DNA of 64,000 nt from Eurosta solidaginis (taxonomy: Eukaryota > Arthropoda > Insecta > Diptera > Tephritidae): the NCBI RefSeq assembly GCF_040869045.1, contig NC_090319.1, positions 176,488,645 to 176,552,644 on the forward strand, given 5' to 3'. Shown here one piece after another: positions 40,764-52,469 of the stretch. The translations under genes were made by a program, and so were the position numbers. Every line of letters begins with the position of its first letter. Positions within the stretch are counted from its first letter, which is position 1. The notes beneath the pieces were generated by a model that saw nothing but the letters and a program-made list of their open reading frames with translations, was not told the DNA's origin and did not search any database.

Positions 40764-41465
40764 TTCAAGACCGAATATCGGTTCACACACGACATCGACG
40801 AAAATGATGTGATAAGACTGCTCCTTTTTTGACTTTTGATCAATACATATTAATTCAACTGTTGCCAAAACATTTACTTTATTCCTATTATAATCAAAGA
40901 CCATATAATTTTCGTTTTCCAATTTTCTTTTTAATTTTTTGAACATTTTCGCCGGAATGGAATCCACGTCTGATCCAGTTTCGAGTTTAAACCTAAACAA
41001 TTGATTTCCTATCTGGTACACCCTGTACCATCGCTTCTTATGATTTCCTACGTTGCTTGAGTTTATTCTATAAATAGGATTTACTTTAATGTCCCTATCC
41101 GCCCTTCCATCAATGATTTTCGCAAAATTACCTGAGCTAGCCCAGTCGTGCTAATGTTGTTGCTGTTTTACATTATTGTTGTTGTTATCCGATGTACGAT
41201 ATCTACTGTTGTTTTCTAATGACATTCCTTTATTGATGATCTACAATTGATATCCTTGAACTTGCACGATTGCAAATGATTTGCTGTGAAATCATTAACA
41301 TTAACAATTGTAACAGCGACATGTTAAAGCAACGATTGTTTCCTTTGACTGATGCTGAGCCACACTGATGACACTTGGTTGATTGTTAGTGTTCAACAAA
41401 ACCTTATTTTCCTTGGCTGCTTCAAATGTTTTGCACATTTTCCTGACTTTCTGTAGGGGCCCCTC
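40764..41465 (-). pseudogene. gyD gag end and protease
   Basis: Minus-strand frame with YQIGNQLFRFKLETGSDVD, a protease active-site block reading ETGSD where DTGAD is usual, then SYHIIFVDVVCEPIFGLE at the LINE-H insertion point. Upstream (41225-41465) a damaged gag C-terminus with a CHQCGS-type finger and VRKMCKTFEAAKEN is visible in shifting frames. Confidence 0.65.
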
Positions 41466-41663
41466 CTTGCCACCCAATAGGTGAAGGTGGCCACCGGTAC
41501 GAACACCAGTGCACTTAGGCCCAAAAAGGTCCCATTTTGATACCACGTGGATATCTCCCCTACTCAAACCAACAGGCCGATACAGCAAACGTTAGGAATT
41601 TCTTAGGTTCCAACTTAGCCAGATCACAAAGATCGTGAAAGAAGGGAGATCCCAGAGACTTCT

Positions 41664-41890
41664 TCATCTTGTGCCAAAGCGCGGGACAATCGCACAGAAA
41701 ATGTTGACTGTTTCTATCACTTCTTCGCCGTCGCAGTTCCTGCAGTAATCATTATAGGGAGCACCCAGCCATTGTGCGTGCCTCCCGATTGCTATGTGGC
41801 CGGTTATAAGCCCAACCACCAAAGATATGCCCCCCTTCCAAGAAGAAAAAGACTTCTTGTGCGTCTCGCGTCTCATTCAAGCCACACGAG
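41664..41890 (-). pseudogene. LINE-R C-terminal region
   Basis: Reads GLITGHIAIGRHAQWLGAP followed by YCRNCDGEEVIETV, the end-of-ORF segment common in LINEs (GH...C-x2-C...H/C-type finger). It continues the RNase H frame after a frameshift. Confidence 0.65.
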
Positions 41891-41988
41891 CTTAGAGTGG
41901 TAGCAGGACTCAAGATTGCTCCATCTCACACCCGCTTCCCTAAGCAAAATCCCTTTCAAAATGAGCTTACAAGTAGCGAGCGGTATGC

Positions 41989-42627
41989 TCAATCCCTTCC
42001 AGTTCGACGAAAGCGGAAGGGATGTGCCCTTCTTGCAAGTTCGTCAGCCATCTCATTGCCCAATATATTCGAGTGTCCATGCACCCATACCAGACTGAGG
42101 GAAGTTTGCTCAGCGATCTCGTTAAGAGATTTGCGGCACTTATACACTGTCCTGGACTTACATGTGACCGATCCAAGTTCTTTTAGTGCAGCCTGACTGC
42201 CAGAGTAAATACAAATTTGGTTAAAGCCGTGAGCAGCCTTTCCCAGGGGATCGGCGGCCTCATTTATAGCAGCCACCTCCGCCTGAAAGACGCTGCAATG
42301 ATCGGCTAGACTAAATGATAGATTCCACCCTAGTTGAGATACAAAGACACCGCTACCAACCTTATTATCTAATTTGTAGCCGTCAGTATGTATCTGCAGC
42401 CTATCGCTCAGGTCCGAAGAAGGCGAATCCAGATATTTAACGATGGATGCATGGCCATCCACATTGTCTCTACATCCGGATAACTCCAGCAGCCGCAGAG
42501 CACATTGCTTGGCCATTAAATCTATTGGCAACACATTAAAAATAGTGTCCAGCATCTCCGAAGGGGTGGTTCGCAGAGCACCCCCACGCAGACTATAGCA
42601 CTTCTTTGTACCTTCTGGAATATCCAT
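41989..42627 (-). pseudogene. LINE-R RNase H domain
   Basis: A 212-aa frame containing IHTDGYKLDNKVGSGVFV (first Asp), VFQAEVAAINEAA (Glu), IYSGSQAALKEL, and VWVHGHSNILGNEMADELA (last His/Asp). The third catalytic position, normally in a YSDSQAA-type block, is Gly, so the enzyme is probably dead. It is preceded by the RT piece at 42644. Confidence 0.85.
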
Positions 42628-42643
42628 AGGTTTTATTTAGTAT

Positions 42644-43265
42644 CTAAGCTAGGTTTAGCTGAATTGCCCAATAGCCTTTACTCCTGGCCCAGTTCTCCAC
42701 CAGTCTCAGCTTAGTTCGGATTTTATCGCATAGTGTCTGCGGAAACTTTCCTCTAACTAACAGCGCAAGGTAATCAGCATATGCGACTGCTTTGCTGCAA
42801 CCGTCCTTCTCAAGAAGAACCAAGAGCTCATTAAGTGTGGCAACCCATAGAAATGGAGAAAGTACCCCACCCTGCAGGGTGACTCTCCGCATGTGTTTCA
42901 CCACCGTAGAGCCTGCAAGGTTAGCATGAACGTTTCTTCGCAACAGTAATTGTTGAACAAGTTTCACTAGCCCCGGATCGGCCCAAACCGATTAGTGTAT
43001 CAGTTATCGCAGAGGGCGTAACGCTGTTGAAAGCTCCCTCAATGTCGAGAAAAGCTATGAATGTAAAGTCCTTTTACACCAATGATTTTCCGATCTGGCC
43101 CACTGCATGCAAGGCCGTCTCCGTGGACTTCCTTTTCATATAGGCATGCTGGGATGTCGATAACTTCCCCTGCAAGGACTCCCTTATTGGTGAGTCCATT
43201 AACGTCTCGAGTGCCTTCAGCTGGAAGGATGTCAGACAAATCGGTGTGAAGTCTTTATGGGTCAC
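42644..43265 (-). pseudogene. LINE-R reverse transcriptase fragment
   Basis: Two frames: 43039-43265 with ICLTSFQLKALETLMD and STSQHAYMKRKSTETALHA, and 42644-42967 with GVLSPFLWVATLNELL and YADYLALL. The catalytic YADD box reads YADY. Stops and a frameshift near 42970-43040 separate the two. Confidence 0.75.
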
Positions 43266-43330
43266 GCGACACGTCCTTCCAGCTTTTGGTATAAAGGTGA
43301 CTGTTTAGATCACAGACCTAAATATATCTG

Positions 43331-44199
43331 CCCTCCCTCGTAACATTATTAATTGCCACTCATTGTGTGAGTGTTAGTATGTATGCATATTTAATTTACC
43401 GCTGTGAACCCGCGGTATAGCAACTTTGTTGCCGGGAAACCCAACGAAGGTGCTGTATCGTGGGTTCATAGACTCTTGTTGCAAAGAGGCTCGTCATCTT
43501 TGAACCCAGCAACCGTCAAGGAAACACTGAATCCCACGTTCACGTAAGTGCTATTTTTCAAATACTGAATCCTCTATTCCACAACAATTGTTAATATTTT
43601 TCCTTAACATTTGTTGTTCCAAATCACTTTTAATAAAACCATAAATATTTCATTGCATTAACACGAAACCTTTTTGGTGTTGGCAATACGATTGCAATTT
43701 ATTTTGTTGTTATAATATAAAGTGCACTTAGTTTTGTACTGCACATATTGTTGTTGTTGTTTGGGTGGCCAATAGGCTTATTTCTCATACAATTTAAAAA
43801 ACAAAATTGAAATTTTTTATTTTCACTTGCGGCAATATACATATCAGTTTTGACTGATCTACTATTTGGTGATATATAAAAGATCACTAAGCACTATAAA
43901 GTCTGAATACAGTCCTTGGTTAAGTTATCGAAAAAGTCCATAACGAGTGTTTCATTTTTTCACTAACGCCAATTTCACTAGTCATTACATATTGGCTTGC
44001 ACAATTTATTAGCAAATCTGCATTAGCACATTCTTTTAAATTACTAGCTTTCTCGCAAGATTCAAGGCCACTTTCCCGAGAAATCTCTCTCGAACAGTCC
44101 TTCATTCCAGCATATTTTCACTTAATATTCTCTGCAAAGGCAATTAATTAATTAATAATACAGAGTTTGAAAATGACTATAATGATAGGTCCCCTTCAG
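43331..44199. other. Unassigned region upstream of BEL gag
   Basis: AT-rich and noncoding. It probably includes the 5' LTR and leader of the BEL element, because BEL gag starts just after it, but no match to the possible 3' LTR after 50092 is visible by eye. A GTTGTTGTTGTT run lies near 43750. ORFs at 43699 and 43920 are not credible. Confidence 0.35.
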
Positions 44200-45430
44200 T
44201 CCATACAAAACACACCCTTTTATTCCAAAAGGAGGAATAGAAATCGCTAAGGGAAAAGACGAAGCGGACATATGAAGAACTCTTGAGCTCTTCAGAACTC
44301 GAGTCAAAGGAGCAGTCGGCCATTAAAAAGAAGCACAAAAACACATACTTCAGCTTTCTTAAGTGCCAGGCAGCAATGGCTGAACTTTCGGAAAAACTTG
44401 AGAAAGCTGAAAAGAAAGAAGAAAACTCAGGAGATAGGGAATATTGGGTGCGCCTGCCAGCATGTGATACGGACGTTTTCAAAAAAGAGAGGTAATCTCT
44501 TAGCCGTCATTTAGATACATGTTCACTGCTATATATATACGTAACAAAAACCTCGAAGCCGTAGAAAAATTATATTGCTTAAATTAAAAGACTCAAGGTG
44601 AGGCCAAAGAAATAGTTGGACGGTGACCTCTATCGAAAGACGGTTTCGAAACAGCTTGGAAAAATCTATGTGTACGATACGAAAATAAACGTATTTTAGT
44701 AAATGCCCAATTAAAAATTCTTTTTAGTTTGAAAGCAGTTGAGAGTGAATGCGGTAGCTCCATAAAGAAACTGCAGCGTGAAGTAAATAATTGCATCTCA
44801 GCGTTCCAGTGTCATCATATGGACATATCAAACTGGGATGCAATTATCACTTATCTATGTTCCACAAAACTGCTGGAAAACATACTGGCACTCTGGGAAC
44901 AAACTATCGAAAACAAAACAGAAATTTCAAAATGGGCTGATATGGATAAATTCTCATTCAGTTGTTTCCAAACCCTAGAAGCCTTGAGTGATTTCACAGG
45001 GGATACAGTTTCCAAACCCTCAAAGCCACAATTAACTCGTTCCACAACAGATACATCTGCTAAAAAATTAGGGTCCTATCAGGCAAATGTAGCCAAACCT
45101 ACATGTTAGATATGCAAAAGTCCTGAACATCGGATTTCAAAGTGTGAAAAGTTCTTACGTTTAACGCCTTCTAAACGATTTGAACAAATTAAGAGCAGCG
45201 GTGGGTGTATAAACTGCCTTTCTGCTGGTCATTCGGTAACAAAGTGTACCAGTCAAATGAACTGTGCCATATGCCATTTAAGACATCATACGCGGCTTCA
45301 TATTTCGAATCAGCCACAACCCAAAACTACTTCAGATACGATCGGAGCATCAACGTCACGAGAAGCTCAAATACGACGTAATGCTGAAAGAGAAAATACT
45401 CCGATAAATAATGTTAACTCATATTTCGCA
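44200..45430 (+). pseudogene. BEL/Pao gag with zinc-finger cluster
   Basis: Gag of a BEL/Pao element: a coiled-coil-like stretch (LSEKLEKAEKKEEN) followed by YWVRLPACDTDVFK, then after a frameshifted gap at about 44490-44580 the conserved KTQGEAKEIVG and RILVNAQLKILF region. Then comes SISKLQ-like SSIKKLQREVNNCI, and a Cys/His cluster (ICKSPEHRISKCEKF, CINCLSAGHSVTKC, MNCAICHLRHHTRLH) as usual before the BEL protease. An amber stop sits at the start of the finger cluster (45107). Confidence 0.8.
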
Positions 45431-46199
45431 AATACAAGTAAAGATGTTTTACTAGGGACAGCTCATTTTAATGGTGTAGACTATTTGGCGAGAGCCATAA
45501 TAGGCTCGGGATCTGAATGCTCATTCATTACCGAGAAACTCAAGCGCAGAATTAATATGCCATCCAAACACCTGCATGCCCAAGTTTCGGGGGGCATCAA
45601 TAATAATACAATGTCTGCACAAGTAAAAGAAGCGTGCAACATACAACTGCGGCCACCAACAGACCCACTAATCGAGATCAATACGATCATGCTGGTTTTA
45701 CCACAACTAACAGGGAATCTTCCAACTTGCCACATAAACGCAATGACTAGGGAAGCATTACCTGACTTATTACTGGCTGACAAAAGATTCATTGCCAATG
45801 AGTCAGTCAATCTTATTCTGGGCAATGAGACACGACTAGCTAAAAGTCCCGATCTACAAACTAAAAGCAATAGAGTTCTATCTGAATACGAAACCTTAGG
45901 GCGCATGAAACAAGTCAGTAAGTTCCCGCCAGACTCAACCGACTGTTACTTCCTACCTCACCATGCTGTTATAAAGGAGGGAAGTACAACGACAAAAGTC
46001 AGAGTCATATCTAATGGATCATGTCCTACCACTAACGGCAAAAGTCTAAATGATGCCTTATATCGAGGTCCGATTCTTCATTCCGACCTAACAACCTTAA
46101 TACTTCGTTGGAGACTGTTCAAATACGTCTTCAGTAGCGACATAGAGAAAGCGTATCGACAAATATGGGTCAATGAAGACGAAATAAAATACCAGCGTT
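45431..46199 (+). pseudogene. BEL protease and start of reverse transcriptase
   Basis: Part of the 315-aa frame 45257-46204. The protease block reads ARAIIGSGSECSFI; BEL proteases normally have Asp before SGS, so the catalytic Asp looks replaced by Gly. The RT start is clear: CYFLPHHAVIKEGSTTTKVR, SLNDALYRGPILHSDL and VFSSDIEKAYRQIWV. The RT then breaks off at 46199 and RNase H begins at 46201, an internal deletion of several hundred codons that removes the RT catalytic core. Confidence 0.85.
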
Positions 46200-46834
46200 C
46201 ATGACTGACTACGAGAAAATCAACGATATACGCATACCGCGATGGGTTCATTATACAAGGACGGACAACATCCAAATACATGGCTTCAGCGACGCCTCGG
46301 AAAAGGCATACGCCGCTACGGTTTTCTTAAGGGTAAAAACCATGAATCAAGTCTTCACAAACTTGCTGATGGCCAAGACGAGAGTAGCCCCGGTCAAAAC
46401 CATATCATTGCCTCGACTCGAACTCTGCGGTTCTACTAGCAGAATTAATAGAATCTGTGATTGAAAATAATAAACTTCCGAACATCAAAGTAACCCTCTG
46501 GACAGATTCAACTATAGTGCTGGCATGGATCCGAAATCCACCATGTTCGTGGTCAACGTTCGTGGCACATCGAATAACAAAAATCATCGACAAAGTAGGA
46601 GACAGAGATTACGGCACGCGGACTCCGCGACAAATACTGCAGATTTGGCGAGCAGAGGCCTCTTCGCTTCGCTCTAATCAACAATTCTTTGTGGTGGCAG
46701 GGACCTTCATGGTTACAAGAAGACAACGATAATTGGTGAACACAAGAAGAAGATTACAACACGAATAATGAGGAAAAGAGGGTAAAATTTCACGCAACGT
46801 CTGTTAATAATAGTTCTAGCATCTTTGATAGGTT
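46200..46834 (+). pseudogene. BEL RNase H
   Basis: Reads IHGFSDASEKAYAATVFL, RVAPVKTISLPRLELCG, then after a frameshift TLWTDSTIVLAWIRNPPCSW, the typical BEL RNase H. It is followed by a damaged linker ending in SSIFDRFS at about 46834, where LINE-J starts. The downstream continuation is at 48567. Confidence 0.8.
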
Positions 46835-48566
46835 CTCTTTTTCTTTGCCATTAGTCGCCTCATCTCGGTAGATCAGCATGGTTTCATGTCGGGGAGATCA
46901 ACTACTCTCTGAATACTGCATTGAAGCTTTTAGTAACCGGGCCCAAGTTGACACCGTGTATACTGATTTTTCGAAAGCGTTTGATAAAGTTATTCATCGT
47001 ATCTTATTATTGAAGTTACAGTCTTTTGGCTTCCACTCAAGTTTTTTAAGCTGGATCAAATCGTATCTCTCAAATCGATCTTGTTCAATTGCAGTTGACG
47101 GGGTGTCGTCGTACTCTTTCATTGCTTCTTCAGGCGTCCCTCAGGGAAGCATTTTAGGTCCAATTCTTTTTGTGATTTTCATCAACGATATTACTAGTTG
47201 TTTTAAATTTTCAAAATTTCCCTTGTATGCTGACATGAAGATTTTTAGTAATATTACATGTTCCGCTGACTCGTTGAAACTTCAGAGTGATCCAGACAAT
47301 GTTGTAGTTTGGTGCCAGAAAAATATGCTTCCCTTAAATATTAAAAAATGCTGCCATGTTTCCTATTCCAAAACCCGCTCTCCTATCCCTACTTCATATT
47401 ATATTGCAGGCTCACAACTAAGCATTGTTTCCAAAATCACTGATCTTGAGGTGGTCTTCGACTCGAAGTTCTCATTTCAAAGCCATCTTAATTATATTGT
47501 AGCTAAGTCTTGCTCTATGCTGGCTTTTGTCAGACGTTTCAGCTCAGATTTCTCGGATCCGTATACCTTAAAAACTCTTTTTACCTCACTGGTGCGCTCG
47601 AGACTTGAATATGCTGTTATTATTTGGCGTCCGTATTATTCTTGTCATATAAGTCGTTTGGAGAGAGTTCATAAAGTCTTTATAAAGTACGCTCTGCGCC
47701 CCTTCATTTTGATCTTCCTGTTGCGGTTTATGAATCTAGATGTATGCTTATTGTTGGCCTCGCAGAACGCTCGGTGCGCGGAGGTCCAATATAATTGAAA
47801 AGAAAAGAAACCACCAATAATTTCAATATTAGTATTTTATAATAATTGATTTATTATTTGTTAAGTGGGTACAATATTTTACCTTTGGTGTGTGGCGTGA
47901 CAGCAACAGTTGACCTTCTTCCTTCTTGGTTGAAATTGAACAAAAAAATGGAAAGTGATCTCCGTGTTGTCGAACCGGAGATCGTGCGGGGGTTTTCCAA
48001 GGGATATTTGTTATCCGATGGAAAACTCAGTTACCCGTGTTAGTGTTGCATATATGTGAACATACATGAATGTATATGCATGTGGGTGTGCAGTACATGA
48101 AAGTATGTACGAATGTATTTGAACTAATAAATTATCTATTAGAGTGGCCGTGTTTGCAGTATAAAAATATTTAGGTCCTGACCTAAATACTTATTGATCT
48201 CAAGACAGTAAATTGTAGGAGAACCTTCTTATCTCTCACTTTCATTTTTAATTTAATATCTGGGGTGGTTGACTGCCCCTTTTTACTTGAACGTATATTC
48301 TTTCTTATTCCTAATATTTGTTTAAGGAATCATTCCACATTTTACGTTGGGCTGGCGAGAGCCAATTATGCGGCCAATGCTTCTGTTGTTAGAGCCCTTA
48401 AAGAGTTTAAATTGCTCCCAAATTCTTCAGTTTCGGACTTCTCCTACTGTGAAAAACGATTTAAAATGCTACTAAATGACCTGTTAAATTAGTTGGTAGT
48501 CTATTTTTACCTGTAACTAGTCTATAAGAAATGTAATAATTTCAAGACTAAATATTATTCTCTGAC
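46835..48566 (+). mobile_element. LINE-J, 5'-truncated Jockey/CR1-like LINE in BEL
   Basis: Inserted between BEL RNase H and integrase; BEL sequence resumes at about 48567. A possible target duplication is TTCTCT, seen near 46830 and near 48555. RT blocks from HGFMSGRSTT onward (46878-47798): YTDFSKAFDKVIH, SSGVPQGSILGPILF, and YADM where YADD is expected, so RT is dead. The ORF is interrupted by an insertion at about 47792-48238, and its C-terminal end (LLERIFFLIPN, ARANYAANASVVRAL) follows at 48265-48492. Confidence 0.75.
47792..48238. other. Unassigned insertion inside LINE-J
   Basis: About 450 bp that separates two parts of the LINE-J ORF (GGP and the FIFNLISG segment). It is noncoding and AT-rich, with runs of short 'CATACATGAATGTATATGCATG' style near-palindromic phrases around 48060-48110. 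Possible weak end similarity (TGAAAAG/TGAAAGTG) is not enough to name a family. Confidence 0.4.
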
Positions 48567-50000
48567 TTTTCAAGGGCTTTGCGGTTATAGCATATATTTT
48601 TCGGTTTTTCCAAAGAGCACATCCGAAAACTAAAGCTTCCTTCAAAAGGCGTTCTCATTTGATAGAACCTGATGAAATAAGAACAACGACAGAAAGATTG
48701 ATAGCAATATGCTAAAAGCAATACTATCAGGAAGAGTACGCAAATTTGAAGTCAGGGAAACTATTACATGGGAAGAGTGGGATTTTACCGTAACCTATTC
48801 ATCGATACTTAAGGTATACTCAGAACTGGTGGGCGTCAAAGCATCCCAAGGCATGTCCTACAATGAGCGTCACCCCATTATCCTTCCATATACTTGTAGG
48901 TTAACCAGACTCCTACTTGCATTTATACATAAGATCGCCCTCCATGGAGAAAACCAGCTGATGCTGCGCCTTATTCGCACTCTGTACTGTATTCCTCATG
49001 TTAAAAATATGACAAAATCTGTCCACAACTGTTAAGTGTCTGCACTATCTACAAGAAGCGGGCACAAACTCAACTTATGGGAATCCTTCCAAAAGAGAAC
49101 ACCACCTTCACTAGGGCCTTCACAAACACTGGGGTAGATTTCGCCGGACCATTTGAGATCAAGTCTTACCGAGGGAGAGGGTGTCGCACCTCAAAGGGAT
49201 ATTTCTGTCTGTTCGTCTGCTTTTCGACGAAAGCAATTCATCTTGAAGCGACAAACGACCTTAGCACCGGGTCCTTTCTGGCTGCCTTCGCCAGATTTGT
49301 ATCCAGGTGTGGATGCCCAAAAAACGTCTATTCCGACAATGGTACTAACTTTGTCGGAGCTTCGCGATCTTTACGATCCCAGTTCAAGGCCCTTCTGCGT
49401 GAAGCAAGGGACGACACTATGAACAAATATAGCCATCAAACTCTCGCATGGCATTTTATACCCCCGAGGCTTGTGGGAAGAAGGGGTAAACAATTTTAAA
49501 ACCCATTATAAAAAGATCGCGTCCGATCATAAATATAAATTTGAAGAGTTTACGACTCTGTTATGCCGAATTGAGGTATGCCTCAACTCAAGACTACTCA
49601 GTCCCTCATCTAACGAACCTTCCGACCTGGAGCCGCTTACTCCAGGCCACTTTCTTGTAGGTGGGCATCTGTTAGCTCCACCCGAAATCGACTGTAATGA
49701 GAATCCAGCATCAATAGTAAATCGATGGCAAAAAATGAAGGCCCTGCATCAGACATTTTGCAAAAGATGGAAATCGGAATATATCACCTAGATCCAGAAA
49801 CGGTATAAGTGGAATCATCCACAATCCAACTTAAAACCCGGGGACCTAGTGGTCATAAAGGAGGACAACCTCCAACCCAACGAGTGGAGAATAGGGAGCA
49901 TCGTCAACATACACCCAGGCTCTGATAACCGTGTACGTGTTGTTGACGTCAATACCATCAAGGGAAAAATTTGTAATGTAACCTTCATCGAGGTTCGCTA
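48567..50000 (+). pseudogene. BEL integrase
   Basis: Continues BEL pol after LINE-J: FFQRAHPKTK... and a zinc-finger region in shifted frames, then the core TNTGVDFAGPFEI (first Asp), FVCFSTKAIHLE, CPKNVYSDNGTNFVGA (second Asp) and LWEEGVNNFKTHYK (Glu) in two frames. Downstream are LTPGHFLVGG and a terminal LKPGDLVVIKEDNLQP...WRIG module. All three catalytic residues are readable, but about three frameshifts and an amber stop at 49789 break the ORF. Confidence 0.85.
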
Positions 50001-50077
50001 AGTTGGTCTAGGCAAGTGGGCAGTGAAATGTCATACGGGTTGTGCATGCTAGTTAAACCAGGACTAAGCTCTTCGGC

Positions 50078-50091
50078 TGGGGGCGGATTCT
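50078..50091 (+). promoter_or_regulatory. Putative BEL polypurine tract
   Basis: TGGGGGCGGATTCT lies directly before a TGT that could start the BEL 3' LTR at about 50092. Purine-rich GGGGGCGGA before the LTR is usual for BEL elements. Confidence 0.55.
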
Positions 50092-51700
50092 TGTATTAAA
50101 CATACTCACTGCATACATACACAAACATTTATTTCATGCACTGGTAAAAAAAAAATTAATACAGTTACTACAGCAAAACGCACATCAAAATTTAATCTAG
50201 AGCATCAGGGTAACTAGTTAGTCGGACAAAAACAAAGATAGCATTTCCTACATGGTCGGAAGTACGTATAAAAGAACACAAAAAAAAAAAACATTTTAGA
50301 AGCAAGCACAATTCAGGGGACAAGATGAAAGTTGTCCCCATCTCACTCCCTGCCCAACGATATGTGAGAGTACATTTACGTCTCTCCCAACCAACTTAAA
50401 TAATTGGAAGTCAACTCGTAGATCACATTACAAAAGAAACTTAGACTTTATTCATTAAAAAAAAATTCAGTTTTGTTACATTATAAAAAGTTTTTGTTGT
50501 ATTGAGAACAGTTCAGCACATCTGCTGAATTTCATTATGTAAAAACTGTTATGCAAATTCGAAATTGAATACAACTTTATAACAGAAAAATTAAATTAAC
50601 TGAACAACAACTAAAGCTCGTAATTTAAAAGAGTTGAATTACGGTATTGTAATTGATCAAACAAAAATCATTTATTTTAAAAAGCGACAATATATGTGTA
50701 TGTACTGTTTTTAAAGGCACTTATAAATGCGTACATGCCTTAGCCTTGGGTTTGTTCCTCGATGTTTGCGCAAGCAGCTGGATACCTTAATGTTTGTAGA
50801 AATTACAGACCGGTGTCTATACACGGTCAATTAATTTTAAATGCAAATTACCACATATGTTCGCTTTTACATTTAAGTTGCAAATTATTTTTAAAAAATT
50901 ATATTCAATTAAATTCTTAAAGAATAACGGTTAATATTTTCGATAAACAAAAACTTTAAGAGTTACGAAAACAGTAACCTAAAACGACTAAACAAAATTC
51001 ATTTTTATTTTATAATTATCTTAATTTAATTTTAGTGCACTAATCACTATTTTGTAAAAAAAAATAAGCTTGTTGATTGGTGAGGCGTCTCTTTATTTGC
51101 GGCTTAAAAATGCGGCAACCCCACATGCAGATTTTTCCATCGGCGTTATTGCCTTGGGGTTGCGAGCACCACTTTTCGGTTAGCCGGAATACCCTTGTTA
51201 GGGTAAGGAAAACTGGTAGAACTTAATTCGCAAATATAATATTTCGCAATTTGCAACAGAGGCACAGCATTTGCGTGCATTAAAATATACTTTTTATTTC
51301 CGAATTTATAAATTCTTAACGGATTTTAGTTTTATTTAAAAAAAATTCGTAATTGATTGTAAAATACATTTGTACGCGTTTCAATTCACCAACAAAATCG
51401 ACGAGCTCCCACACGAATTAAAAACGCTTGCTTTCTCAAAAAAAAAAAAAAATTTAAATTGTTGCTTAAACTTTTTGAATTCTTTCAAAACTTGTGCGAG
51501 TATAAAAGTGCAAGGTAGTTAGATCCAAAAAATTAAATAAATAATATAGAAATAGGCATATATCACAAATTACCAGAACAATTGCGAAATTGGTACTACT
51601 TCTGTCCAACGACAAGGAAGATGAAATTTCATATTCCAAATTCCTCTTTCCGAAGTAACCCCTCCCCATCAGACACTAAACATTCCGAACGTGAAGAGGA
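50092..51700. other. Possible BEL 3' LTR and unassigned AT-rich DNA
   Basis: Begins TGTATTAAACATACTCACTG after the polypurine tract, so the first few hundred bases are probably LTR, but the LTR end could not be located without the second copy. The rest is AT-rich with no gene. A 9-10-base inverted repeat (GGCAACCCCA / TGGGGTTGC) at about 51114-51170 could form a hairpin. Confidence 0.35.
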
Positions 51701-51724
51701 GGCCCGAACTTTCCATCGCCTTAG

Positions 51725-51748
51725 CCCCCCCCCCCCCCCCCCCCCCCC
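51725..51748. repeat. Poly-C tract
   Basis: A run of 24 C. Long G/C homopolymers also occur at 12334-12352, 13972-13991 and 61187-61206, unusual in this AT-rich window. It is in a stretch without any gene call. Confidence 0.9.
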
Positions 51749-52098
51749 ACCGTCATACAATCCCAAGTAGGGACTAGAGGTATACGCCGATCGCTTCATC
51801 GGCTCTATTATATACCGGCGGCGGCGGCGTACGCCGGTGTTCTTACTTTAAAAAGCTTCATTTTTCTATTTAAAAAAATAATATTTACGAAATGTTTTGT
51901 TTGTATGTATTTAAGGAAATCAACGTGTTGGCCATTTCGGAAAGATCCGGGTTTTTGCCTCAAGATCTCGCAGACCGTTCAAAAATTTTCAGGAGTAGCT
52001 CCTTGCGGAGGGATTGTCCCTCGTTCACTTACTCCAGAGAGGCTTCGAACCTAACCCCGGTCTTTGGAATTGGTACTGCTGCGTCTGCTGAAAAGAAA
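51749..52098. other. Unassigned stretch with GC-rich block
   Basis: Includes CCGGCGGCGGCGGCGTACG near 51820, preceded by GTAGGGACTAGAGGTATACG. A similar GTAGGGACT plus GC-rich block occurs near 54180-54270. These may be ends of a DNA transposon, but no pair of termini was established. No gene is seen. Confidence 0.35.
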
Positions 52099-52469
52099 TA
52101 AATAAAATAAAAAAATAAATTTAAGGCGCGATAAACTCCGAAGAGATCTAAGGCTGAGCTTCTCTTCCAATTTGCGTCGTGCTCCTCTTGATTTTCCCTA
52201 CAAATTGGTCGGACGGGACCTATATGTTTTATGCCGACTCCGAACGGCATCTGCAAGGCAAATGAGTTTTCACTGAGAGCTTTTCATGGCAGAAATACAC
52301 TCGGAGCGCTTGCTAAACACCGCCGAGGGGCGACCCCGCTTAGAAAAATTGTCTTCTAATTTAAAAACTTTATTTCTAAAATTTTGATGTTGCTTTGCCC
52401 AGGTTGCGAACCCAGGGCATACGGTGTGGCAGGCGGAGCACGCTACCATCACAACACAGTGGCCGCCGT
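52099..52469 (-). mobile_element. tRNA-derived SINE, copy 2
   Basis: Minus-strand copy of the SINE at 16119-16480. The tRNA-like head is at the right end (complement of TGTTGTGATGGTAGCGTG near 52440-52460), and the AT-rich tail is at the left. It differs from copy 1 by scattered substitutions, including in the B box region. Confidence 0.85.

Larger units (their letters stand above)
41466..43330 (-). mobile_element. LINE-R, RNase-H-bearing LINE (LOA/I-like)
   Basis: A 5'-truncated, degenerate LINE on the minus strand: RT fragment, then RNase H, then a C-terminal Cys-rich segment. RT followed by an RNase H domain in one LINE ORF is a mark of the I/LOA/R1-type groups. The 3' boundary near 41466 and the 5' boundary near 43330 are approximate, and no target-site duplication was identified. 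Confidence 0.75.
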
